This document shows positions 15,173 to 23,488 of a stretch of 23,488 nt of DNA, one piece after another. Both the position numbers and the translations under genes were made by a program. The notes beneath the pieces are model-generated. The model was given only the letters and a program-made list of their open reading frames with translations. It was not told where the DNA came from and did not search any database. This stretch comes from RUG11783 sp964599695 (GTDB taxonomy: Bacteria; Bacillota; Clostridia; Oscillospirales; Ruminococcaceae), in the NCBI GenBank assembly GCA_964599695.1, contig CAZRGP010000035.1, positions 1 to 23,488 of the forward strand. Direction: 5' to 3'. How positions within the stretch are numbered: the first letter of the stretch is position 1; each line of letters begins with the position of its first letter.

Positions 15173-16957
15173 TCAGCAATGCTCTTCGATCTCTTTTTTG
15201 ATCTTTTCAATGAAAGCGTCCAGAGAATATGCCTCTGTCTGATCCGTGGCTCTGTCTCTCACCGAGATGTTGCCCTCCGCGACTTCCTTCTCCCCGACGA
15301 TGACCATGTAGGGGACCTTGTCTTCCTGACGTGCGCTGCGGATCTTATATCCGATCTTTTCATTGCGGTTATCGATCTCAACGCGGAAGCGCTCTCTTCT
15401 CAAAGCCTGATACACCTTCTCGGCATACTCGCTGCTCTTTTCGGAAACAGGAATGACCTTGAGCTGTACAGGAGCCAGCCAGAGCGGGAACGCCCCTTTT
15501 GTTTCCTCGATGAGATAGGCCATGAAACGGTCCAGACTTCCAAGAATCGCTCTGTGGAGAACAACAGGCGTCTTCTCTGTCCCGTCGCGGTCGACATATT
15601 TTAACTCGAACCTTGCAGGCAGGCAGAAGTCCAGCTGGCATGTGGACAGCGTATACTCGGCACCGACTGCGGGCTTCACGTTGACGTCAAGCTTCGGGCC
15701 ATAGAACGCTGCCTCGCCGATCTCCTCTGTGAAATCGATATTCAGCTCGGTCAGAACTTCGCGAAGAGCGGACTCCGCGCGCTCCCACATCTCATCGTCC
15801 TGGTGGTATTTCACCTTGTCGGCAGGATCACGCAGAGAGAGAACGCAGCGATAATCCGTGATGCCGAAATCCTTGTATACGTCAAAGATCAGGTCACATA
15901 CACTGCTCACCTCATCTTTGATCTGCTCGGGAGTCACGAACAGGTGCGCGTCGTTCTGGCAGAAATGCCGTCCGCGCTCGATTCCCTTCAGCGTGCCGCT
16001 GGGTTCGAAGCGGAAATCATGGGCAATCTCGCCGATACGGAGCGGCAGGTCACGGTAGGATCTGGGCTGATTCGCGTAGATCATCATGTGGTGCGGGCAG
16101 TTCATCGGGCGAAGGACGAACTCCTCGTCCTCGACCTGCATCATGGGGAACATATTCTCTTTGTAGTGTGCCCAGTGTCCGCTGGTCTTGTACAGATCGA
16201 CCGTTCCCACACAGGGAGTGAGGACGTGCTGATATCCCAGCATGCGCTCCTTCTCCTTGATGTAGTTCTCAAGCTCCTGCCAAATGGCATAGCCCTTGGG
16301 GAGGAACATGGGAAGTCCCTTACCTACGAGATCATCGGTCATAAAGAGCCGCATCTTTCTGCCGATCCTGCGGTGATCGCGTTCTTTCGCCTCTTCCACC
16401 GCTTTTTCATAGGCGGCAAGTTCGTCCTTGTTGCGGAATGCTACACCGTTAAGTCTGGTGAGCATCCTGTTCGCCTGATCATTTTTCCAGTATGCGCCGG
16501 ATACGGACGTCAGTTTGAACGCCTTCAGTTCCTTCGTATAGGCAAGATGGGGGCCGACGCACATATCGATGTACTCACCCTGCTGATAGAAGGTAAGCAC
16601 AGCGTCTTCCGGAAGATCCCCGATATGCTCGACTTTATATTTTTCTCCGCGTTCCTCCATCAGCCGGACCGCCTCTTCTCTGGAGAGGGAGAACACCTTG
16701 AAAGGAAGATTCTCCTTGATGATCTTGTTCATCTCGGTCTCGATCGCAGGAAGCTGATCCTCGGTAAAAGCGATGTCACCGAGATCCATATCGTAATGGA
16801 AACCATTTTCTGTGGCAGGGCCGTATCCGAAATGCGCGTCCGGATAGAGACGCTTCACTGCCTGTGCCATGATATGCGCCGCGGAGTGTCTGAGAACTTC
16901 AAGTTCCAGTTCCGCCGGACATTCGGCGACGTGTCCGTCATTGTACAAAATCTTCAT
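15173..16957 (-). CDS. thrS: Threonyl-tRNA synthetase lacking the TGS domain
   Basis: The enzyme charges tRNA-Thr with threonine. The 594 residues include an editing domain with His24/His28 (HSAAH) and Cys133/His137 (CVGPH), equivalent to E. coli His73/His77/Cys182/His186. The class II catalytic core has zinc ligands Cys287, His338 and His468 and a motif-2 arginine (Arg330). An anticodon-binding domain occupies the C-terminus. The constant offset of 49 from E. coli shows that the N-terminal TGS domain is missing. An in-frame TAA 15 bp upstream of the ATG rules out a longer start. The AAGGAAG ribosome site is well placed. Only 103 bp separate it from the upstream dipeptidase gene, too little for a T-box leader. 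It could be read through from the upstream genes or from the weak promoter at 17024-17052. Confidence 0.97.
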   Translation of the reverse strand: MKILYNDGHVAECPAELELEVLRHSAAHIMAQAVKRLYPDAHFGYGPATENGFHYDMDLGDIAFTEDQLPAIETEMNKIIKENLPFKVFSLSREEAVRLMEERGEKYKVEHIGDLPEDAVLTFYQQGEYIDMCVGPHLAYTKELKAFKLTSVSGAYWKNDQANRMLTRLNGVAFRNKDELAAYEKAVEEAKERDHRRIGRKMRLFMTDDLVGKGLPMFLPKGYAIWQELENYIKEKERMLGYQHVLTPCVGTVDLYKTSGHWAHYKENMFPMMQVEDEEFVLRPMNCPHHMMIYANQPRSYRDLPLRIGEIAHDFRFEPSGTLKGIERGRHFCQNDAHLFVTPEQIKDEVSSVCDLIFDVYKDFGITDYRCVLSLRDPADKVKYHQDDEMWERAESALREVLTELNIDFTEEIGEAAFYGPKLDVNVKPAVGAEYTLSTCQLDFCLPARFELKYVDRDGTEKTPVVLHRAILGSLDRFMAYLIEETKGAFPLWLAPVQLKVIPVSEKSSEYAEKVYQALRRERFRVEIDNRNEKIGYKIRSARQEDKVPYMVIVGEKEVAEGNISVRDRATDQTEAYSLDAFIEKIKKEIEEHC

Positions 16958-17023
16958 CTTATATCTTCCTTACAATTATTATCTCTTTTCCTTAGCAGCA
17001 CTGTTTCCCATGCTGCAAACTTT

Positions 17024-17052
17024 ATATTACCAAAATACGGCAGTTCATACAA
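17024..17052 (-). promoter_or_regulatory. Candidate thrS promoter
   Basis: On the minus strand TTGTAT (17047-17052) and TAATAT (17024-17029) are exactly 17 bp apart, giving a leader of about 60 nt. Each hexamer is a partial match. A short GCAGCA/TGCTGC inverted repeat follows within the leader. Confidence 0.4.
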
Positions 17053-17060
17053 CGAAATAA

Positions 17061-18524
17061 TCAGTTATCTGCCCTGTTGTATCCGTTTTTCATGTGTACG
17101 CTTGCTTCGCGCAAAACGCTGTTGAGGGTCTTTGTGGTCTCCTCCTTCGCCATCTTCGCAAGTTTCTCGTTGGCTTCCGTGAGGACCTTAGGATCGCTGC
17201 CTTCGGCCACCTTTTTGGTGTATTCTAACACGATCCTTCTTCCTTCTGTCGCCACGGCACTGTGATAACGGTCGATAAACTGCACGCAGCTGCCGTACCA
17301 CGGATCCGCCAGCGCTCCGATCAGACGGCTTCCCCAGTAAAAGTTTTCCGTGGAAGCATCCAATGTGACGTTGCTCAGATAGGCTGGCATCCTGTCCACG
17401 TTGGTAAATACCGGAAGCATCGCGCTGTATGTGGTGGAACCAAAACAGATCCATTCAATTCCTTTCACTGCATCCGGAACATCGCTGCGGATCTGGCAGA
17501 TGGATGTGACTCCGGTACGGTTGATCCCTATGGAGCGGTAGATCCCGCGGCGTCCGGTGTCCTGACTGGTGTACGGATCGTAAGCTGTACCCTGATAGTG
17601 ACCGGAAAGGATATATTTTACATCTTCCGCAGTCACCTTTCTGTCCGGAACCAGTGCCCAGGGGATGTTGTCGCTCTCAGGAGTAAACTCCGCGTTCTCT
17701 CCCTCCCATACATGGGAGAAAGGAGTCAGATAACGTCCCATGAACCATGCTCTCGGGGTATTGTAGACATGGTCCTGATCGGAATGGGAACCGAACACAT
17801 CTCTCGGATTGAATGCACCATTCTGATTCAGATCCAGGTGGTTCTCCTTTATAAACTCCCTGAGGTCTGCGGAGCAGAGGTACGCTTCCTGTTTGCCAAA
17901 AGCATCTTCAAAATCGAAACTGTCCATGGCGAACTGGTTCGGAATGATCGCGACCACATCGTCAGGAAGTTTTCTCGCCATCCAGTGATGTCCTCCGATG
18001 GTTTCAAGCCACCAGACCTCATTTTCATCGTTGAACGCAATACCGTTGCTTTCATAGGTCCCGTACTGCTCAAGGAGCGATCCGAGCCTCAAAGCACCTT
18101 CCCTTGCAGAGCGGATATACGGAAGAACGAGAACAACAAAGTCCTCCTCACCGATGCCGCCGGGAATGTCCTTTTCCCTTCTGCTCTTTGCCTTCTGGTA
18201 TTTCACCAGAGGATCTGCTGCAAGCACTCTCGGGTTAGAGGTGATCGTCTCGGTCGCTGTCATTCCGACATTCGCCGCATTGATGCCTGTAGCTGCCCAT
18301 ACGCCGTTTTTATCGCTTACGCTGGGACACGCCGTATAGCGCATCGGATCATCCGGCAGATCGATCTCCAGATGGGAGATCACCGTTTTATACTTTCTCG
18401 GCTGTTTTTTCGGATCCACTGTCACAAGTTTCTTCTCATCAAAGAATCCGTCATCCGTCCTCGCGATCATCGTTGAATTGTCGTTGCTGGCTTTCTTGCC
18501 AACCAGCACTGTCGTGCATGCCAT
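17061..18524 (-). CDS. C69-family dipeptidase (PepD-type, Ntn hydrolase)
   Basis: The 487-residue protein begins MACTT. In the C69 family the Cys near the N-terminus is the nucleophile, exposed by removal of the preceding residues, as in other Ntn hydrolases. Supporting features are IARTDDGF near residue 20, the NAANVGMTATET segment and the ESNGIAFND...WWLETIGGHHW block, all typical of PepD/PepDA. Length is normal. There is no signal peptide, so it should hydrolyse dipeptides in the cytoplasm. An AGGAGGT site (complement at 18531-18537) fixes the start. It lies 60 bp after galT on the same strand with no clear terminator between, so co-transcription is likely. Confidence 0.93.
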   Translation of the reverse strand: MACTTVLVGKKASNDNSTMIARTDDGFFDEKKLVTVDPKKQPRKYKTVISHLEIDLPDDPMRYTACPSVSDKNGVWAATGINAANVGMTATETITSNPRVLAADPLVKYQKAKSRREKDIPGGIGEEDFVVLVLPYIRSAREGALRLGSLLEQYGTYESNGIAFNDENEVWWLETIGGHHWMARKLPDDVVAIIPNQFAMDSFDFEDAFGKQEAYLCSADLREFIKENHLDLNQNGAFNPRDVFGSHSDQDHVYNTPRAWFMGRYLTPFSHVWEGENAEFTPESDNIPWALVPDRKVTAEDVKYILSGHYQGTAYDPYTSQDTGRRGIYRSIGINRTGVTSICQIRSDVPDAVKGIEWICFGSTTYSAMLPVFTNVDRMPAYLSNVTLDASTENFYWGSRLIGALADPWYGSCVQFIDRYHSAVATEGRRIVLEYTKKVAEGSDPKVLTEANEKLAKMAKEETTKTLNSVLREASVHMKNGYNRADN

Positions 18525-18584
18525 TTGATAACCTCCTGCGGGACCCTATGTTCCCTATATTATTAACTAAGAAATTGTACCATA

Positions 18585-20075
18585 TCACACTTTAGCAAGG
18601 AAACGCATAAAAGCATCTTTTCCGTGATCGTCTCTCTTGAATACGCCCGCATGCTCAAGGACCTTTGAAAAGACGATCCCGACCTCTTTCTGAAGGATCC
18701 CTTCCGCGTTCTCGTCTGTGAAGGAATAGCGCTTTTTTAACTCTTCTGCCCAGTCTGCATGTTTCGCTGTCAGCTCATCGTTCCTGAGATCTTCGCCGGA
18801 CACGAGAGCATCCGCGACCGCAGCCAGTTCCTTTTTCAGCCTGGCAGGCAGTACGGCTAGTCCCATGACTTCGATCAGTCCGATATTCTCTTTTTTGATG
18901 TGGTGCAGTTCCGCATGGGGATGGAAAAGGCCGAGAGGATGCTCCTCTGTGGTGAGGTTGTTCCTCAGCACAAGGTCCAGCTCATAAAGGTCTCCCCTCC
19001 TTCTGGCGATAGGAGTGATCGTATTGTGCGGAACTCCGTCCGTTTCGGAGAAAATCATAACAGATTCATCGCTATATCCTCTCCAGCGGTTCAGGATGCG
19101 CTCCGCCAGTTCTGCGAGTCTTGTCCTGTCAGGCCCGGTGATCCGTACTACCGACATCGGCCACTTAACTATGCCTGCCCGGATGTCCTCATAGCCTTCG
19201 AAGGTGAACTCCGATTCCACTTCTGCCTTCTCCATGGCAAAGGTATATCTTCCGCCCTGGAAGTGATCGTGGGCAAGGATCGATCCGCCGACGATGGGGA
19301 GGTCGGCGTTGGAGCCAACAAAATAGTGCGGAAACTGGGTGACAAAGTCGAGCAGCTTGTCGAAGCATGCGCGATCCACCTTCATGGGTACATGCTCCCT
19401 GTTCAGGCAGATGCAGTGCTCATTGTAGTACACATACGGGGAATACTGCAGATACCAGGGCGACCCGTTGATCGTAATGGGGATCATCCTGTGGTTCTGT
19501 CTCGCCGGATGGTCGACCCGTCCCGCGTATCCCTCGTTTTCTGCACAAAGCTGGCACTTGGGGTAAGAGGAAACAACAGCATTCCTCGCTGCAGCGATCG
19601 CCTTGGGATCCTTCTCCGGTTTTGAGAGGTTGATCGTGATGTCCAGCTCTCCGTATTCGGTCTCCGCCTTCCACTGCACATCCCTGGCGATCCTGTCCCT
19701 GCGGATATAGTTGGTATCCTGACTAAATCCGTAGTACCAGTCCGTAGCGGCAGAGGGGCTCTGACTGTACAGCAGCTGAAATCTTCTTATCACCTCAGCA
19801 GGACGGGGCGTGAGTCTGCCCATCAGCTCCGTATCCAGCATATCCCTGTATACGACCGAGTCATGTTCGAGTACACCTCTACGGGCGGCATCATCCAGAA
19901 GTTCCTTCAGGATATCCGAAAGGACCAGTTTTTCCTCACCCGGATCCGTATCCGTATAATCGTCCAGTTTCAGCACATCCAGCACCGAGTTGATCGCCCA
20001 GTTGCGCTCACATTCTTCAATGAGTCCGGTATCCATGCAATACTTGACCAGTTTGGAGACAGCCTTATCTACCAT
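18585..20075 (-). CDS. galT: UDP-glucose--hexose-1-phosphate uridylyltransferase, class II
   Basis: The enzyme exchanges UMP between UDP-glucose and galactose-1-phosphate in the Leloir pathway. The 496-residue length and sequence fit the Bacillota-type class II GalT: CQLCAENEGYAGR in the middle, the active-site HDHFQGG (the first His pair brackets the uridylylated residue), and a C-terminal domain with LFHPHAELHHIKKENIG. An AGAGGTGG site precedes the ATG. Neither galK nor galE is in the window, so the other Leloir steps must be encoded elsewhere. It follows the DUF3810 gene by 42 bp and precedes the dipeptidase gene by 60 bp. Confidence 0.95.
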   Translation of the reverse strand: MVDKAVSKLVKYCMDTGLIEECERNWAINSVLDVLKLDDYTDTDPGEEKLVLSDILKELLDDAARRGVLEHDSVVYRDMLDTELMGRLTPRPAEVIRRFQLLYSQSPSAATDWYYGFSQDTNYIRRDRIARDVQWKAETEYGELDITINLSKPEKDPKAIAAARNAVVSSYPKCQLCAENEGYAGRVDHPARQNHRMIPITINGSPWYLQYSPYVYYNEHCICLNREHVPMKVDRACFDKLLDFVTQFPHYFVGSNADLPIVGGSILAHDHFQGGRYTFAMEKAEVESEFTFEGYEDIRAGIVKWPMSVVRITGPDRTRLAELAERILNRWRGYSDESVMIFSETDGVPHNTITPIARRRGDLYELDLVLRNNLTTEEHPLGLFHPHAELHHIKKENIGLIEVMGLAVLPARLKKELAAVADALVSGEDLRNDELTAKHADWAEELKKRYSFTDENAEGILQKEVGIVFSKVLEHAGVFKRDDHGKDAFMRFLAKV

Positions 20076-20117
20076 GATCCACCTCTGTATAGTTTTATCT
20101 GACCGCAGGGATTCCTG

Positions 20118-21251
20118 TCAGTCGGTGATTCTCGGGTTCGCCAGCAGTTCCCTGGCGTCATCGATGTAGTAATGGACCAGAAGGTCCACACACTTTCCGT
20201 AGCTTCTCAGTCCGTATGACTGATCAAAACTGTAAAGGAAGTTTTCATAGACCGTGTTATAAGCTTTTCGCACCGGAGTATCAAACTGTTTCCAATACTC
20301 TCTGTTGGCAGCGAAATCGGTCAGCACCTCTTCACTTAGAGAGGAATAAACACCGCTCCACGTCGTGCGGTCCGCCTGATACAGCGCATTTCCCAGGTGC
20401 GTATAGGCAAGAAGGCATGCAGAATAACAGTATTCCGGGTCCCCGTATTCCAGGCTGGACAGGACAGCGCAGAAGTTCGCCTCCTGCTCCTTGGCGACGC
20501 CCCGCTGATGTGCCAGTTCATGGGCGACAGTAGAGGGAAAAAGGCTGGTGGGAAAGTCGGTATTCACATTGGCTTCCGCGGTAAACGGGAAGAAGAAACC
20601 GGTAAAATCGATGTAACTGACGATCCTGGAGAAATGGACACCTTTCGCCCGGATATCCGGTGCCTGTAGGCAGGGATACATTTCTTCCGCCGCTCTGTAC
20701 ACTTCATCGGAACGTGCCAGCACCGCATCCCGGTCAAACGAGCATACGCCGTTCTCGTCCCGCGGGACGAGCTTTGCATATTCATTGGCAAGGGAGGCGA
20801 AATATATCGTCACCGCCCTAAGCTCCTCTATCTCCACCGGACCGGCATCGAGGCCGCTCTGGGTCGCAAAATCATCGCTGTAGTAATAGATCCCCCACAG
20901 CACACAGAAGGCAGCATATATCGTGAGGCCGACACACAGCACGGTGAGCATCAAAAGAAGCAGCCTGCGGATCCGCTGCCCTTCGCGGATCAGAAATACG
21001 ATCTGAGAGATGAGGTACACGACCACCCATAGAACAAACAAGCCCACAAGCACTTCAGCGACAGAGAAAGGAACATGGGAAGCGGCCACGCTGAGAAAAC
21101 GGTGAGCAGGCCGGACAAGACGTTCTGTCAAGAGAACATTCAGTTCATGATCCGAGCGTGTCAGAAGATGCGCGATGATGACCGCTGCACTCAGCACGGT
21201 CATGATCACACGCCTCGGCGCCAGTTTCAGGAACTCAACAGTCTTTTTCAC
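20118..21251 (-). CDS. DUF3810 membrane-anchored zinc metallopeptidase
   Basis: The protein has about 377 residues from the chosen GTG. Three hydrophobic helices (about 14-30, 64-88 and 96-122) anchor a large, presumably extracellular domain. This domain carries HELAHQRG (244-251) and a downstream EQEANF (255-260) that can supply the third, glutamate ligand. This HExxH arrangement is the hallmark of DUF3810, whose substrates are unknown. The GTG at 21251 is preceded by AAGGGGGAG at ideal spacing. Earlier ATGs (21281 and 21359) are disfavoured: the one at 21281 overlaps a consensus TATAAT. It probably heads the run with galT, the dipeptidase gene and thrS. Confidence 0.87.
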   Translation of the reverse strand: MKKTVEFLKLAPRRVIMTVLSAAVIIAHLLTRSDHELNVLLTERLVRPAHRFLSVAASHVPFSVAEVLVGLFVLWVVVYLISQIVFLIREGQRIRRLLLLMLTVLCVGLTIYAAFCVLWGIYYYSDDFATQSGLDAGPVEIEELRAVTIYFASLANEYAKLVPRDENGVCSFDRDAVLARSDEVYRAAEEMYPCLQAPDIRAKGVHFSRIVSYIDFTGFFFPFTAEANVNTDFPTSLFPSTVAHELAHQRGVAKEQEANFCAVLSSLEYGDPEYCYSACLLAYTHLGNALYQADRTTWSGVYSSLSEEVLTDFAANREYWKQFDTPVRKAYNTVYENFLYSFDQSYGLRSYGKCVDLLVHYYIDDARELLANPRITD

Positions 21252-21279
21252 GTTCTCCCCCTTCTCAGTAGGTCTTTTC

Positions 21280-21285
21280 ATTATA
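21280..21285 (-). promoter_or_regulatory. -10 element of the DUF3810-galT run
   Basis: A consensus TATAAT on the minus strand lies 28 bp before the GTG start. A weak TTAAAA sits 16 bp further upstream as a -35. Its position shows that the ATG at 21281 cannot be the start. Confidence 0.5.
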
Positions 21286-21379
21286 CATTGCTTTTTAGTT
21301 ATTTTAATATAAACTTGCGGTCGTATTTCGGAGATTTTCACAATTCTTTTCTGAAGCAAAAAAGAGAAGATGCAAAGAA

Positions 21380-21397
21380 ATCGGCCGATGATAAAAT
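21380..21397 (+). promoter_or_regulatory. Extended -10 with adjoining palindrome before the second flavin reductase
   Basis: A 10-bp perfect palindrome, ATCGGCCGAT (21380-21389), runs into an extended -10, TGATAAAAT (21389-21397). It is followed by AAAGGAGG and the ATG at 21419. The palindrome could be an operator half, but it is short and appears only once. Confidence 0.4.
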
Positions 21398-21418
21398 GGA
21401 AAAAAGGAGGATAACTAT

Positions 21419-23395
21419 ATGGGCAAATATGATGTATTAAATACCCCTTATAAGATCTGTAACGTAGAGATCAAAAACCGTTTCCTCGTGATCCCCATGA
21501 CAATGGGCGGTCTCTCCTACGATGAGGAAGGCGGATTCAGTGACAACCTGATCAACTATTTCGCGCTCCGCGCGAAGGGCGGATTCGGTCTGATCATTCC
21601 CGGTGCTGCAGCTACTGACTATCATGTAGACCCCTATTCGGCACTCGGTCCGAACGTCAACACCAATAAACACTGGCAGGAAAGAGCGAAAGTCCTGGTG
21701 GACACCGTCCATGCCAACGGCGCAAAGATCTTCTGCCAGCTCACCATGGGTCTCGGGCGCAACTACCCCGGTCTGCCCGGTCCCTCTGAAAACCCTGTAT
21801 GGAGAAATCCTGACCAGAAATCGCCTGCGCTCACCACTGAACAGATGAAACAGAAGATCGCCGACCTCATTGAAGGTGCTGTCGTCGCCAAAGAGTGCGG
21901 CTATGACGGTGTTGAAATGCACGCCATGCACTGGGGCTATCTGCTGGATCAGATCGGAATGGCATTCTACAACAGACGCACCGATGAATACGGCGGTTCT
22001 CTCGAAAACCGTCTGCGCGCCGCAAAGGAACTGGTGGAAGGCATCCATGCCAGATGCGGAAACGATTTCCCCGTCGGCATGCGCCTCGGCCTGAAGACCT
22101 ACATCAAGGATTACGATAAGGCTACCCTCACCGGAGAAGAAGAGGTAGGACGCACTCTGGAAGAAGGCGTGGAGATCGCAAAGCTTCTGGAGAAATACGG
22201 CTATAATTTCCTCGATGTGGATACCGGAACCTATGACTCCTTCTATTACGCATGCCCGCCCATGTACAACCCGCAGGGATTCATGATCCCGCTCGCGGCA
22301 GCGGCAAAGGCAGCGGTGAATATTCCGATCCTCGCCGGTGGACGGATGCAGGACTACGACCTGGCTGCCGCCGCGGTGGAAGCAGGAGAGGTCGACGCAG
22401 TCGGACTCGGACGTCCTTCCCTCGCCGATCCGGACTATCCGAATAAAGTCTTCGCAGGAACTCCTGAAAAGATCCGTCCCTGCATCGGCTGCAACATGGG
22501 ATGTTTCCGCAGATGCGTGGAGACCGGGGAACCTGTTTCCTGCGCCGTGAACCCCCAGGCAGCCAGAGAACTTGTCATGCCCCTGAAACCCGCAGACGGC
22601 GACAAGAAGATCGTTGTAGTAGGAGGCGGAATAGCGGGAATGGAAGCGGCAAGGACCGCTGCAAGGCGCGGCTACCGCGTCACGCTGTTCGAGAAGTCGG
22701 ACCACCTCGGCGGACATGTCGTTGAAGCCGGCGCACACAGTTTCAAATCCGAGATCGCCAAGCTCAACTCCTGGTATCAGAATGAGCTGAAAGAACTTGG
22801 CGTGGATGTGAAACTCAACCATGAGCCCTGCATCAACTGCATCCGCAAGCAGGAAGCCGATGCCGTCATCCTTGCGACAGGATCCAATGTATCCGCTCCG
22901 CCCATCCCCGGACTGGATAAGGCCGTTGCATCCCTGGATGCGATCGATCATCCGGAAAAACTGGGTAACAAGGTCGTCATCGTCGGCGGAGGACTTGTTG
23001 GATGCGAGATCGCCCTTGATGAAGCAAATCACGGCAAACATGTGACCGTGGTGGAAGCACTGGACGACATCATGGCTGCCGGTGGAGCAGGAGCTCCCTA
23101 TCCGAACAAGCAGATGATCTGCGATCTCTTCGACGCAAAGGGCGTTAAAGTCCTAACCGGAACAAAACTTGTTGAAGTTACGGACGACGGCGCTGTCGTT
23201 GAGTGCCCGGATGGAACAAAGAATCTCCTTGAAGCCGACACCGTAGTATCCGCTCTCGGTTTCCGTCCTGCCCCGAATCTCAAGGAAGAGTGGAAAGAAC
23301 TCGGCATTCCGATGTGTGAGATCGGCGACGCAACAGGCGCTGGAACGATCCTGAAAGCGATCTGGGACGCCTATGACGCAGCAAACGCTGTCTGA
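21419..23395 (+). CDS. Second NADH:flavin oxidoreductase/Fe-S enoate reductase (BaiCD/FldZ-like architecture)
   Basis: The 658-residue protein shares the three-part layout of the paralogue at 6632-8578: an OYE-type FMN barrel (1-350), an Fe-S segment with Cys355, Cys358, Cys362 and Cys375 (plus an extra Cys366), and FAD/NAD(P)H domains with GGGIAG (402-407) and a second VGGGLVG near 525. The active-site strand reads HAMHWGYLLDQ (168-178), with an inserted Trp compared with the usual HAAHGYL, and the following FLSP is replaced by IGMAF. The pocket therefore differs from the first enzyme and the substrates probably differ. Such enzymes reduce enoates, bile-acid or dienoyl-CoA double bonds in anaerobes. 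An AAAGGAGG site at 21403-21410 fixes the start. The gene is transcribed divergently from DUF3810. Confidence 0.92.
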   Translation: MGKYDVLNTPYKICNVEIKNRFLVIPMTMGGLSYDEEGGFSDNLINYFALRAKGGFGLIIPGAAATDYHVDPYSALGPNVNTNKHWQERAKVLVDTVHANGAKIFCQLTMGLGRNYPGLPGPSENPVWRNPDQKSPALTTEQMKQKIADLIEGAVVAKECGYDGVEMHAMHWGYLLDQIGMAFYNRRTDEYGGSLENRLRAAKELVEGIHARCGNDFPVGMRLGLKTYIKDYDKATLTGEEEVGRTLEEGVEIAKLLEKYGYNFLDVDTGTYDSFYYACPPMYNPQGFMIPLAAAAKAAVNIPILAGGRMQDYDLAAAAVEAGEVDAVGLGRPSLADPDYPNKVFAGTPEKIRPCIGCNMGCFRRCVETGEPVSCAVNPQAARELVMPLKPADGDKKIVVVGGGIAGMEAARTAARRGYRVTLFEKSDHLGGHVVEAGAHSFKSEIAKLNSWYQNELKELGVDVKLNHEPCINCIRKQEADAVILATGSNVSAPPIPGLDKAVASLDAIDHPEKLGNKVVIVGGGLVGCEIALDEANHGKHVTVVEALDDIMAAGGAGAPYPNKQMICDLFDAKGVKVLTGTKLVEVTDDGAVVECPDGTKNLLEADTVVSALGFRPAPNLKEEWKELGIPMCEIGDATGAGTILKAIWDAYDAANAV

Positions 23396-23435
23396 ACCCT
23401 GCAAAACACAAATCGATACCGGCAAGATATCAAAT

Positions 23436-23488
23436 GGGGCTGTTGCAAAATAGCTGAATAAAAACAAGAGACCAGCGATCCGGGAGGA
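23436..23488 (+). mobile_element. Possible insertion-sequence left end, cut by the window edge
   Basis: The sequence GGGGCTGTTGCAAAATAGC (23436-23454) resembles the terminal inverted repeats of insertion sequences with a TGTTGCAAA core (IS6/IS26-like ends are GGCACTGTTGCAAA). It is followed about 27 bp later by GGGAGGA at the very end of the window, which looks like a ribosome binding site for a gene just outside. Neither the transposase nor the other end is visible, so the family cannot be assigned. Confidence 0.35.

Noticed and set aside
16958..17060. T-box leader for thrS
   Set aside because: The gap is only 103 bp and shows neither the specifier stems nor a T-box core with terminator. 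Only a short 6-bp inverted repeat is present.
15803..17125. Plus-strand 440-codon open frame
   Set aside because: It is antisense to thrS and has no recognisable domain or start signal.
21437..23041. Minus-strand 534-codon open frame
   Set aside because: It lies entirely antisense to the second flavin reductase, whose motifs are unambiguous. The long frame is an artefact of codon bias.

Overview
The window looks like a piece of chromosome from an anaerobic, probably gut-associated member of the Bacillota (Clostridia-type). The base composition is moderate. Most starts carry strong AGGAGG-type ribosome binding sites. The families fit that group: class II GalT, old-yellow-enzyme/Fe-S flavin reductases, a DUF3810 metallopeptidase, a C69 dipeptidase and a threonyl-tRNA synthetase without a TGS domain. 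There is no rRNA, convincing tRNA, CRISPR array or prophage. Fourteen genes are well supported.

Layout. At the left, a two-gene minus-strand unit encodes an SRAP (YedK/HMCES-type) abasic-site protein that overlaps a secreted lipase-like protein with a polytopic membrane tail. Divergent from it is a DUF4139 (MuiA-type) protein with a C-terminal zinc ribbon. It ends at a perfect 44-bp palindromic terminator shared with a convergent MFS transporter. Upstream of the transporter on the minus strand are an Fe-S/FMN/FAD reductase of the 2,4-dienoyl-CoA reductase type, a small YfcE-type phosphodiesterase, and an overlapping pair of COG0523 (CobW-type) proteins. The first of the pair has a loop with 33 histidines. 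The second is a degenerate G3E GTPase fused to a DUF1980-like domain. Most of these units are separated by hairpins.

The middle holds a 752-residue double-zinc-ribbon membrane protein of unknown function. It is followed by about 550 bp with no recognised gene (an orphan reading frame and a hairpin), then a PrpE-like metallophosphoesterase that starts with TTG. A bidirectional terminator separates this from a minus-strand run transcribed in the order DUF3810 metallopeptidase, galT, C69 dipeptidase, thrS, with gaps of 42, 60 and 103 bp. Divergent from that run is a second, distinct old-yellow-enzyme/Fe-S reductase. The last 53 bp resemble the terminus of an insertion sequence, followed by a ribosome binding site.

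Much of the window is ordinary metabolism and housekeeping: galactose entry, peptide turnover, tRNA charging and enoate reduction. The least explained parts are the COG0523/DUF1980 metal-handling pair, the 752-residue zinc-ribbon protein with a glycine/alanine-rich membrane-like hairpin, the lipase-membrane fusion coupled to an SRAP protein, and the orphan region 13851-14375.
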